This document shows positions 1-9,296 of a DNA stretch of 64,000 bases, in pieces (the stretch's first letter is position 1; each line of letters opens with the position of its first letter). Source of the DNA: Membranipora membranacea. Lineage: Eukaryota > Bryozoa > Gymnolaemata > Cheilostomatida > Membraniporidae. The translations under genes were made by a program, and so were the position numbers. Below the pieces are notes generated by a model that saw only the letters and a list, made by a program, of their open reading frames with translations, searched no databases and was not told the DNA's origin. The stretch lies in assembly GCA_914767715.1 (NCBI GenBank), contig OU612068.1, forward strand, positions 17,114,001-17,178,000, in the 5' to 3' direction.

Positions 1-2694
1 ATATCCTATCATCAAAGACACTACCATGTTTGAAATGTTCACCTCTTCTCTCATTGAGTGTTCATCAAATTACACAAGATCAGCCTCGATTTTCAGGTCT
101 ACCATGAGTCGATAGAAAAGAGGCTCGTACTATGAATGACAGAGAAAAAATTCTTATACAAACTAACAAATTATTATATGATTAACACTGACTCATTGCA
201 ATTCACCACAACCTACACTTCCTGTCTTGGGCCATCCTTTTTTGCCAATATTTCATACATGACAATATAAAGAGGCTGACAGGTATTAACTACTTGTGAT
301 GTCAGTCACTGAGCCTACTGGACCGCTGAGCTTGCCTAAGTCTATCCTATCAATCTCAGCATACTGCAGTAGTAGATAAGAGTATATTGACAACTGAAAA
401 AACACAAACGATCCTCATAGGTCTTGCAAGCTAGTCTTGAAAGAGCCATAGAGGAGGCCTCGATCACAGGAGGTACAAATGATGATACATATACAATACA
501 AAGGACAGCCTATGATGGTATTGATATTTCTAACAGCAGAGAGTAAAACACCTGGTATGTCGTCAGTGAGATCGATAGACAATAAATGCAACTTTGGAGA
601 GAAGCTGTACGCCCAGCAGCCCGGGTACACACCAGAGGTTTGGCATAACAGGCCAGTAACTTTCTTCCCTGCTAAAGGAAAGGCTGGAGTGAACGACTCA
701 AGGAGCTTCATCTATAAGTTACCACACGATGCATTCTGATCTATCATGGCTACAGCTACAGTGTATATCCCGCCACAGTCACACTTCCACTTGTTTTGAG
801 GTCAAAAGCAACACTCTACGTCAGTTAAGTAGTTTAGTCTTTGAAAAGGCGAAAGAGGCGCCAGTACCTGACAGTTAGCAGCATAAGTGCTAGATAATAA
901 GGAGGGTGGATATTTTTCTGCAACAAACTTGATATCTCTGTTATGTGATGGAGGGATCACTAAAGTTAGGGATCTCGTTGACTTGTCCGGAACAAAGTCT
1001 AACCTGCACTACAAACACTTGACACCAGTAGCCTATGTCAGAAAATCACACAATAAAGTTATGCGACTACATTGTACTTATCATATACATGTAGTATGGC
1101 AAGTAGTAGCCTAGTTTGAGTAGAGATGAGCAAAGAAAGAAAGGAGACTCAGTCAACACAAGTCAGTGTGTGTGTGTCACACTTACATAACAATTGAATT
1201 GAATTGGAGAAGACTACACAACACAATTGCTGTCTTGTCAAAGTTACTTTGTAGGTACTGAATATTTATTTACATGACTTGCTCATCATGTTGAAGTGTG
1301 AGCCGTGTTTGATTTAGTAACACAATAGATAATAGATAAGATAAAAGATGATGAATTGGCTTTGCTTAGGAATGTGAGCAAAAACTGAAACTTCTCGACC
1401 CTAACCGAAAAACAAATGACTAACTACCACCATCAATAAGTTGTGAAAATTCAAATAGAGAGTATAAAACAACCTTTGAAATTTTACCTTTCATATAAAT
1501 ATATGTTGATTCAAATTAAAGTGGGATGTAACATCTATGGGTTGCAGCAGAGGATTTCCTTAGCTGGTGGCTTCTGTTCTGGTAAGTTTTTCTCACCCTC
1601 AAAATGAGACCGAAAACCGGTTTGAGAAGTGTCGCAAAAAATAACAATAAACAGAGCTGTTTTGCGTTAGAGATAATAACTAGGGCAGGACAACTCTAAC
1701 AAAATAACAACATTGCCCAATCAGCAAACAGATTCAGTGAATCTGACCAATCACTTTGATTTAGCAAGAACAGGAAATTATTTTCTACTTATCTACCTCC
1801 TGATGGTAAAGATTAAACTTTCCCTGGAAGGCAAAAGTCTTTTCACTTGTACCAAGGAAGACCAGAAGACCCTGTTACTCCCTGCTTGAACATGTATGTA
1901 TTGACTCTGGGCAGAGCCAAAACATTGGCTATCTTCTTTGTTTATTTCTCCTGATTTAATGGTCAGGTGCATGAAAAGTTTTAACATTTATGAGTCTTTA
2001 GAATTGACTGAAATTATGAGATGCCAACTTTCTTCCCACACCACACTCCACAGTCACAGTGATAATATATAATCACATCAGCTCCTCATTCAATCATCCT
2101 TATTATTATTATACTTCTAGTTAAAGTCGGTGCCTCATCCAATAAAAATATAATGACATTCATTCATAATTCACCAATGTTGAATAATTTCAATGATGTC
2201 TGTTCACTCTGAATGTCTAGTGACAAAAGCATCAGTCAGTTCAGCTGATTACCCTCAACCTCATTCATTCAATTGGAAATTGAAGCTTCAAGCAATAGGA
2301 GGTTGATGATAAATTATAATTGATCATGATGGAGAAGTAGACTTCTTGTTGTAACAAGGAGTAGTAAGGAGTTTACTCCTTGGTTATATTATGTATTTGT
2401 AAAGGATTAATTATATGCCAACTAATGTAGGTAGAGGTAAAAAGCTACTATTCTTTTAGTTTAATACTTAATAAATTAACTCAATTGATCAATTTTTCCG
2501 TCTCTCCGCCAGGCGTCGCTGTCAGGTATGAACGCACCATACACAAGCAGCATAACATAACGTGATGCAGATGTAGCATATATTCTTTCTGATTGACCGT
2601 TTAGAAACCATAAGCCGAAAAAACTGAGAGTTCATTCATTCATCAATTTCAGGATACTCTTAAGTTGATTTACTTTTTACAGACTAAGAGGATC
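1..2694. other. Upstream region, no confident gene
   Basis: No coding exon can be firmly supported here. A reading frame open from the window edge to about 115 (+) and one ending at 739 (+) could be terminal exons of genes, but neither resembles a family I recognise. Short TG runs (about 1,166) and a palindrome near 2,353-2,386 are present. Just before MED10, 2,510-2,526 followed by gtatg and an acceptor (tttttacag) at about 2,682 suggest a spliced 5' untranslated exon for MED10. Confidence 0.5.
470..739 (+). CDS. Possible terminal exon, unidentified
   Basis: An open stretch follows a possible acceptor (cacag at 465-469) and ends at TGA 737-739. The part from about 540 onward is richer in G+C than its surroundings and encodes a mixed, plausible protein segment (for example residues CNFGEKLYAQQPGYTPEVWH). 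I do not recognise the family and found no convincing partner exon upstream. A second possible acceptor (ttctaacag, about 526-534) would shorten it. The opposite strand is also open over 415-711, which weakens the coding argument, so this is a low-confidence candidate for the 3' end of a gene that starts outside or near the window edge. Confidence 0.2.
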   Translation, partial: EVQMMIHIQYKGQPMMVLIFLTAESKTPGMSSVRSIDNKCNFGEKLYAQQPGYTPEVWHNRPVTFFPAKGKAGVNDSRSFIYKLPHDAF

Positions 2695-4660
2695 ATGGCT
2701 GAGCAGCTTGAAGAATTGGAGCAACATCTTGAGATGTTCATTGAGAAATCCCGCCAACTTGGAATCATTGCCAGCGATTTCCAACCTCAGGGGCAAACTG
2801 CTCTCAATGACAAAATGTAAGTATAATATTTATGTAAATATCTACCGTAAAACCTCATAATAAAGTAACCAAACTTATACATGAGTGTGACTCATAAAAT
2901 TATATGTATCCGGGCTGTATCTGAATCATGTTTTCCTACTTGTTGCCCATAGATAATGACTGATAATTTGAGCACATGGGTTATGCGTTTGAAATGGCTC
3001 ATAAGTGGTTTTAGGTGTGTGGTGACTTATGAGTTTGAGGTGACTAGTGAATGTGATAAAGATTGTATTTGAACAGCAATTCACTGATAAGTCTTGTGAC
3101 TTTTTAGTGAGGTGTGGTTTTACGGTATACAGAATGTCATTCCAGCAGTTTACCTAAAACTAGATTATTACCTTTTATGATATGTCATCATATGAAAAGG
3201 AAATACGCTATATTTTCTACAGTACATACTATGTCATTGAAAATTTTGTAGAAAGTCTCTCGTCGAAGAGATGCAAGAAATTGACAGAAGGAAAGAGTGC
3301 GTACAAGATATACAGATTCCAATTGGGGTTTTTGAGTAAGTAATTTAAAACCAACCAGACTCGACAAGGTTATCTGAAATTGCTAGTTTAAACAAGGAGT
3401 TAACTCCTTGGTTTAAAGCATTATTTTTCAATCATTGAATTTCGATAACAATGTAATTCAAGCAAGGCCTCATTTAATTGTCCCCCACATAATGATTTGT
3501 TGTTATTCAATGGTGTGTTAATTAATAGTTGATCTAAGTCAAGTTTACTCATCTCAATTATTATTTATTTACAGCTACATAGATAAAGGTAAAAATCCAC
3601 AGCTTTACACAAAGGACAGCATGGAAAAAGCTCTACAAAAAAATGAAGAAGTGAAAGGAAAAAGCGAGAGTCTCAATGTAAGTATAGAGTTTCGAAGGTC
3701 TCTGCCTCCGTTAATGCCCAGCAGACTTTTTTATCTTAAGATGATGTTAGATGTGTCATGCTAACTAGAAAACTACAGTAACAGCTTTGAGTGTTATCAA
3801 CATTGAGCCTCAATTTATCTAAGAAAAGATAATATTTGCTAAACAAGAAAATTGTGGACCATTGAAAAGGAGAATAATATATCTGCATTTTGTTGGTTTT
3901 ATTTTGAATGACTTTGTGGTTGTAATAGCTTGACCAAAGTATGGTGCAGCTTTTGGAGGTTGATAAAGATTTATTAGTGCAAGACATAGCGGGGATCTTT
4001 CAATTAAATGTAACTGTAAATGTAAATCACTTTTGATTTAGCTGCTCTCCAGCAATCTTTACATGAATATAAGATAGATACATATACATATTCAATTTAG
4101 CGCACTCCTGTACAAGGTTGGAGTGGGCAAGCTAGGCTATTGTCCAGAGAGCTCACCTCCATCAGCAGCATGGGTAGTGACTCTCAGATTGAGATGCTCG
4201 AATCCCAACCACTACGCCACCCTGCCTTAAGAACGGCCAAAATCGTTATCTGATCACTCACTCAGCTCACTCAACTCATAAATCCTTCACTCGTTGATGG
4301 AACTATATGCATTCTGAGTGAGTGATTTGGGAACAAATTTTCCTATTTGAAAGAACAAGGAAGCTATAATTTTGAGCAATAGTGATCATTTGCATATGTT
4401 TTATCTGTATTTACACAAAGCTTGCTCAGATGAACATCATTGGAAATGAAAAGAGGATGGTGATTTGTTGCTAGTCTGCAATGTAAATAATAATTATATT
4501 AGTATTACACTTAATTGCTCGTATGCAAAAGTTTCTGACACCATGAATTTTCCTATTGTTACAGAGGTTCAGAGGATTATTGATGGTAGAACTGAGTAAG
4601 ACATTTGACAATGAAATGAAAAGATATCGCTCACAGCGTGACCCTGATCGGCCTCAATGA
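2695..4660 (+). CDS. MED10: Mediator complex subunit 10
   Basis: Four exons: 2695-2816, 3252-3335, 3575-3677 and 4565-4660, joined in frame (405 nt, 134 aa). MED10 (yeast Nut2) is a small helical subunit of the Mediator middle module that links transcription factors to RNA polymerase II in the nucleus. The N-terminus reads MAEQLEELEQHLEMFIEKSR followed by QLGIIASDFQPQGQTALND, which closely follows human MED10. The later segments VFDYIDKGKNPQLYTKDSME and KALQKNEEVKGKSESLN cover the most conserved part of the family. The length matches the ~135-aa human protein. The ATG at 2695 lies shortly after an acceptor at about 2,682, so the 5' UTR is probably spliced. The protein ends RDPDRPQ. A possible polyadenylation signal AATAAA lies at 5208-5213, about 550 nt past the stop. 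Confidence 0.95.
3386..3418. repeat. Palindrome, CAAGGAGTTAACTCCTTGG core
   Basis: TTTAAACAAGGAGTT is followed directly by AACTCCTTGGTTTAAA in MED10 intron 2. Related palindromes occur at 2,353-2,386 and 55,271-55,302. Confidence 0.7.
4100..4228 (-). repeat. Possible tRNA-derived SINE fragment
   Basis: Read on the minus strand, the segment starting near 4,228 has GGGTGGCGTAGTGGTTGGGA, which looks like the A-box head of a tRNA-derived SINE, followed by a TTCGAG stretch. It abuts the degenerate repeat copy at 4,231-4,360. No clear poly-A or target-site duplication was seen, so the call rests on the promoter-like motif alone. Confidence 0.35.
4231..4360 (+). repeat. Degenerate MITE copy (related to 12322-12579)
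   Basis: The stretch GATGGAACTATATGCATTCT at about 4,297, followed by GAGTGAGTGATTTGGGA, repeats the inside of the terminal-inverted-repeat element at 12,322-12,579 with few differences. The flanking 'ggccaaaatcg' and 'ctatttgaaag' pieces also match. The outer left end may be the 'gatctttcaatta' motif at about 3,995, separated by the SINE-like insertion. Confidence 0.6.
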
Positions 4661-5702
4661 TGACTCATTATTCTGTTACAACAATGTGTTATCATAAGCG
4701 GAACCAAAGGTAATCTGGTGAGGAATGATAGGTCAGAAACACGCTTTCTGAGTTGGTTTTCCAACTGGATCAATATTAGACTCTGCATCTTTGCTGTACA
4801 ATCCTACCATTCAGTCTTATGACGTCATAGAAAATGCAGCTACCTGCTAAAAGATATGGGATACTAGCCAAGGTATGGATGCCTTTCTGTATCGCTCTGT
4901 GTATCATCACTAACTTCAGCAACACTACGTCTTTGCTATACACACATTGATACTATTTCACTCGTAATGACTGTTTAAATTTCTCTGTTTTGTTTTTCTA
5001 CATAGAGTACATATTTTATTATCAGAAACAATATAAGTTTGCTTTAGGTACATGTCTTTTGCAATCTAAATTGTCTTGCAACAAAGACATACTTAGTGGA
5101 TATCAGCTCAAGGATATCAAAATGATGAATCTAAACACTGAGAGGGTACATTTAACATCCTAGCCTGATCAAGGAATCCTTGGTCTGATATTTGCTACAA
5201 AAATATAAATAAATCACCTTGTCACTGGTTAATGATCTGGACACTGGTTAATGAAAAACAAAGTATCACATCACTGAGCATTTAGATCTGATCTTATGAT
5301 TTTTTTCTTGCTTTTTCTGAATTCTCACCTCAATATCAACATTCGAAATAGACAATTCCCATTGCTGTATAATTCTTTTTCCTATGTCTGGTCATAGCCT
5401 GTATTCAGCAAGTTGAGTATTTCAAAATACATGTAATGTCATCTTTCAACCTAATTTAACCGTAGCTGTATTTGTAATTTATGTTTGAGGATCGAACAAA
5501 AATACTGGGCCAACGATATGCTTTGCTGTTCAAGTGGTAGTATCGCAGCTATACTGAATAGTTTTAGATGACAAGATATCCATAAAATCTTTGTGTTTCT
5601 CTGCCTTATTCTGACTGAAACTCAGGCCCCTGTTCAAACCTAATAAAATGATCAGCTAATAATTTCCGTCAGGTATGAGATAGAACAAGTATAATCCAAT
5701 TG

Positions 5703-5797
5703 CCTGTATTCCTGTTGCTCCCTTCCACTGGTCACGCCGCAGGTCAGGCTGTGGCGTGACCAGTGGATTGGGAGCGACTCGGGAAGTCGGAATGCAG
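5703..5797. repeat. Imperfect inverted repeat (hairpin)
   Basis: The arms are CCACTGGTCACGCC (5,725-5,738) and its complement GGCGTGACCAGTGG (from about 5,753), extending outward imperfectly (ctgtattcc versus ggaatgcag). The loop is about 14 nt. It resembles a small fold-back element. An open frame on the minus strand across it is a by-product of the repeat. Confidence 0.6.
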
Positions 5798-6114
5798 GTA
5801 AATGGACCAAGCTTGGTCTAGGTATGAGAAGACAGGTAAGTCTAAACCAGGCTAGATTTGATTTGAAAATGACAATACAGGACGTAAAAAATAATTTCAT
5901 TTCTTATAGACCAAAATTGACGTTATCGTTGGGTATTGAAATCTCACGTTGGAATTTATTGTTATTCAGAGACTTATACTGCTCATGGTGAATTTCAAAC
6001 GTCTGATGCAAAATTTTATCCTGTTTTTTAAACTTGGAATGTCCGTCTCATGAACCTTATGTTTTCTAGACACTACTTTTTATCTTGCAACTGAATGGGA
6101 TGGAGGGAAGCCGA

Positions 6115-6480
6115 AAGAAAGTTATCAGAACAGGCACCGGTGAGTTTTGCATAAAAGAGAAAACTGGACCTCAGAGATAGGAGTTATCCTCTTAGTTTCT
6201 GCAAGGCGTTAGAGACAACTAACTCTAACTCCTTGGTTTCTGTGAATGATAACTCCTCGTAATTGATTTTTTCACTGTGATCACAATATCCTCATCTAGC
6301 GTCTCTATAATGTTGTAAATTTCTGAAATGCCCCGAAAATTATTTCGCATAAATTTGAAAACTGCCTTCACTATTAAGCTGCCATTCTTTTGAAATTACG
6401 TTGAAGTCAGGCGATCTATTTAAATCTGTGCATTCGGGTCCGCAGCGCACGGCAAGTGAAAACATCAGGTTGAAAAGTGT
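6115..6480 (+). repeat. Direct repeat copy 1 flanking the collagen pair
   Basis: This segment shares long similar stretches with 12,715-13,040 in the same orientation: GTTATCAGAACAGGCA, GATAGGAGTTATCCTCTTA, GTTGTAAATTTCTGAAATG and GCTGCCATTCTTTTGAAA occur in the same order in both. No coding potential was seen. It may be a dispersed repeat, or the ends of a duplicated block containing the two collagen-like genes. Confidence 0.75.
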
Positions 6481-6630
6481 GCCGACATTCACAAGATCAC
6501 TTTGTATTTACCAATAACAGGTGAGTTGTTGAATCAGGGAAACTTTGCTCCTGATTATTGAGGGATGTTTATTTACTATTCCATTGATATGATTCGTTTA
6601 TTCCCTGAATGAGATTTCTTCCCTGTAAAG

Positions 6631-7009
6631 CGTGGTTCACATTGTCCCAGATGACATTGGGATGCCATCCCAGATGATTATCCCAGATGGTCCCAGTCTT
6701 ATGTTCACATTGGAAAATTCATCCCAGACTAGCAGTTAGGTTTTTGTCTAGGATAGTGCTGGGATAGTGTTCACATTGTTTAGGATCGTCCCAGATAGTC
6801 CCAGATCATCCAAAAGTTTGGTTCACATAGCACCCAGATGCAAAATAAGTCTGGGTCCGTCTTGGACAACATCGGGAAAGTTTGACGCTTACGAACATTC
6901 CAGATATTGTCCCAGAAGGACCCAGACAGTCTGGGATTATGTCATTTTCATGTTCACATTGACAGGGATGGCTATCTGGGATGGTCGTCTGGGACAATGT
7001 GCACCAGCC
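6631..7009. mobile_element. MITE with terminal inverted repeats
   Basis: The left end reads GTGGTTCACATTGTCCCAGA and the right end is its imperfect inverse (TCTGGGACAATGTGCACCAG). The interior carries many more copies of 'ttcacattg' and 'tcccaga' in both orientations. No transposase is encoded. No clear target-site duplication was found, so the superfamily is undetermined. Frames at 6,767-7,060 on either strand are repeat artefacts. It lies about 130 bp upstream of the first collagen-like gene. Confidence 0.75.
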
Positions 7010-7135
7010 ATTAGTTGGCATCTGTTTTTTACTGTGGCCCTTGCCTGTGACTGTAGATAAATAAGGCTATCTAGTCTGATAAGATAAGAGAGGAAGTGCC
7101 ACTTCACGCTTATCATTCATGAGGCTGTTGTTAAG

Positions 7136-8433
7136 ATGGATGGATGTGAGAAAAAACACAAGCAGCAGTGCTGCTGCAGATATCAGCGGTTGATAAACTA
7201 CCTGCTAGCCTTTTTTGTTCTCCTGTTAGCTTGTGTTCTAACTTTCTCTGTGAGCTACTCGACTCGCAGGTTTATGGAACTCCAGGAGGAGATAACTGTA
7301 TTGAAACAGGTGAATATATAACTCTTTTTTCCTAGTGGAATTCACTGCAGTACATCACACTGCTGATTTTAGGAGGAACATAAATACACACATACAATAC
7401 TTTTGCATTGACTTAAAAAACTTGCTGCTGCCAGGCCGTTGAGCTTTGAATAATAATATGTCCGCTGTTTTGATACACTCAAAATATCTAAATATAGACA
7501 AATTAACATGTTAACCTCTTCATAGTACAAATACCAGCCGGTAGTGGAAAATGAAGATGGAAAGTCTGCACCACCGGTGTTTGATAGAAGCAGAGATAAA
7601 CGAGAAGTTCTATCTACTGGAAGTGTGGATATCAAATCGTTGATACAAGGGCTTAGAAAATAAGGAGTCAAGTTCTCTAAAATCTCCCTGGTCGCCCATT
7701 TTTGTTCTATAATGTCTTTGGTCTCAAACATAAACCATTTTTAATGCAAAGACTAATATAATACTATATAATATATATAATCTTTTTCCGTAATTATGTT
7801 TCTTTAGAGTGGACGCAATTCTCCAATCATTTACCAACTTACAGCGGAGCAACCTACACAAGATGGGGGAGGACGTCATGTGGGCCTAAGTCTAAACTGA
7901 TTTATAAAGGTCAAATGACAGGACCTGACTTCAGGTCACCAGGAGGTGGGAGCAATTATCAATGTCTACCTGATGACCCAGAATATGATGGGAATGCACC
8001 ATCTAACGTCCCACACAGTACACTGCGATCTGTATATTATCAAATCCAATTAGTCAAAGATATCCTTGGCAATCCTGTCCACGGCCACCGAGCCCCTTGC
8101 GCTGTTTGTGAAACTGAACAACGAGTTACCAATCTTATGATTCCTGCAAAAACCAGATGTCCGGACAGTGATTGGGTGCTTGAGTATAAGGGATATTTAA
8201 TGTCCTCCGCAGAACATCAACTCGGCGGGGCGTACGTATCGGGAGAGTACTACCGCGGTCAATATATCTGTGTAGATGGAAATGCTGAATCTGTCACATC
8301 CCAACCTGGGTCACATGATGGTGCTATCATCTACCCTGTCACCGCATCATGCTCGGGAGATGGAGCTCTAGCTAATTGCCCTCCATATTTATCAGACCGC
8401 CGGGCTTTGTCTTGTGTTGTGTGTACAAAGTAG
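7136..8433 (+). CDS. Membrane collagen-like protein, copy A (no collagen exon; possibly broken)
   Basis: Exon 1 (7136-7309) encodes a short Cys-rich cytoplasmic head (CEKKHKQQCCCRYQR), one membrane helix and a stalk, indicating a type II membrane protein. Exon 2 begins at 7526 and carries a furin-type site, RSRDKR before EVLS, but then reads into TAA at 7661-7663 with no normal donor. The Gly-X-Y exon found in the neighbouring paralogue is absent. The last exon (7808-8433) encodes an intact C-terminal domain of short-chain collagen C4-like type (YTRWGRTSCG, QCLPDDPEYD, APCAVCETEQR, LSCVVCTK). A frame-keeping join would need the weak donor A|GTGTGG at about 7,621, giving a protein with no collagen triplets. 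It could therefore be a collagen-less paralogue or a decaying copy. A polyadenylation signal lies at 8783-8788. The last-exon family assignment is confident; the gene's integrity is not. Confidence 0.65.
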
Positions 8434-9296
8434 TGAAGAATCATATAGATTGTTGAGACACTGTTTGTCAAGTCATCATATTGCTATGAAACATTTATCA
8501 GAGTCTATTGATTTTTTTAAAAGGATTGAGATTTTACTTTTAATTTTAAAAACACTGATCAGAACTATATGATGGTGAGGATGATCAAAGTACACAATAA
8601 CCAAATAGCGTTGTGTTTATGAATATTGTCAATGTACTTGTTTTATCCACGTATCTCGCTAAAGAAATATCAAATTGAGCTGAGAACGGATGTGGGGTAC
8701 CTCATTCTTACGTTTGAGGTTTAGTTTAAGCACACATTTTTAACTTTTTAATGGTTATATGCTAAGAAATTTTATTGTTGTCAATAAATGTATAGAAAAA
8801 AAAGCATTCAAAAATAAAGACATCAGCGGCCAATACATTCGCTTCAAACTCATGAGTAACAATCATGTATCAATTGTATCATAAATCCTAAAACGATACA
8901 TTGTAATGTAAGATATGGTCACGAATAAAATATTGCATTTGATTTTAAAATGTTACTTTTGAACCATAAATTAAAAAAATTCAAATCTTCTTTGACAGTT
9001 GGCAGTGACACAAAATAATACAGGGATGCTGGCGGTGTTTACTTGGAATAAGGTTGCCTAGCTGCCAGAATCAATTGCGTCGCTGTATAAATTTAGATAT
9101 TTCATCACACCTCGCGTTGCTCGACATTTCCATAGCAGTAGCTAGATAAGATTTTAGTGTTTGCAACAATCCTATTGGCAAAGTTGAAATCATCTTTGCG
9201 TGAGGAGTGCCATCAAGATAAGACACCCTGGATACAACCTGTGGGAGTCTACAGATGATTTGATCACATGCTTCACAAGGCGCGTAGGTGAGAAAG
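8434..9296. other. Spacer between collagen copies
   Basis: AT-rich 3' region of copy A (AATAAA at 8783-8788) and the presumed promoter and 5' UTR of copy B. No further gene seen. An open frame on the minus strand (9,071-9,334) overlaps copy B exon 1 and has no recognisable product. Confidence 0.6.

Larger units (their letters stand above)
4661..6630. other. Intergenic region with repeats
   Basis: No gene recognised. Contains the MED10 3' region, an inverted repeat at 5,703-5,797 and a repeat at about 6,115-6,480 that recurs beyond the collagen pair. Confidence 0.6.

Noticed and set aside
1793-1987. Minus-strand open frame of 64 codons
   Set aside because: Short, low G+C, no known motif, no neighbouring exons.
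5652-5900. Minus-strand open frame
   Set aside because: Spans a hairpin; no family resemblance.
6767-7060. Overlapping open frames on both strands
   Set aside because: They lie across the inverted-repeat element and repeat its words; not a gene.
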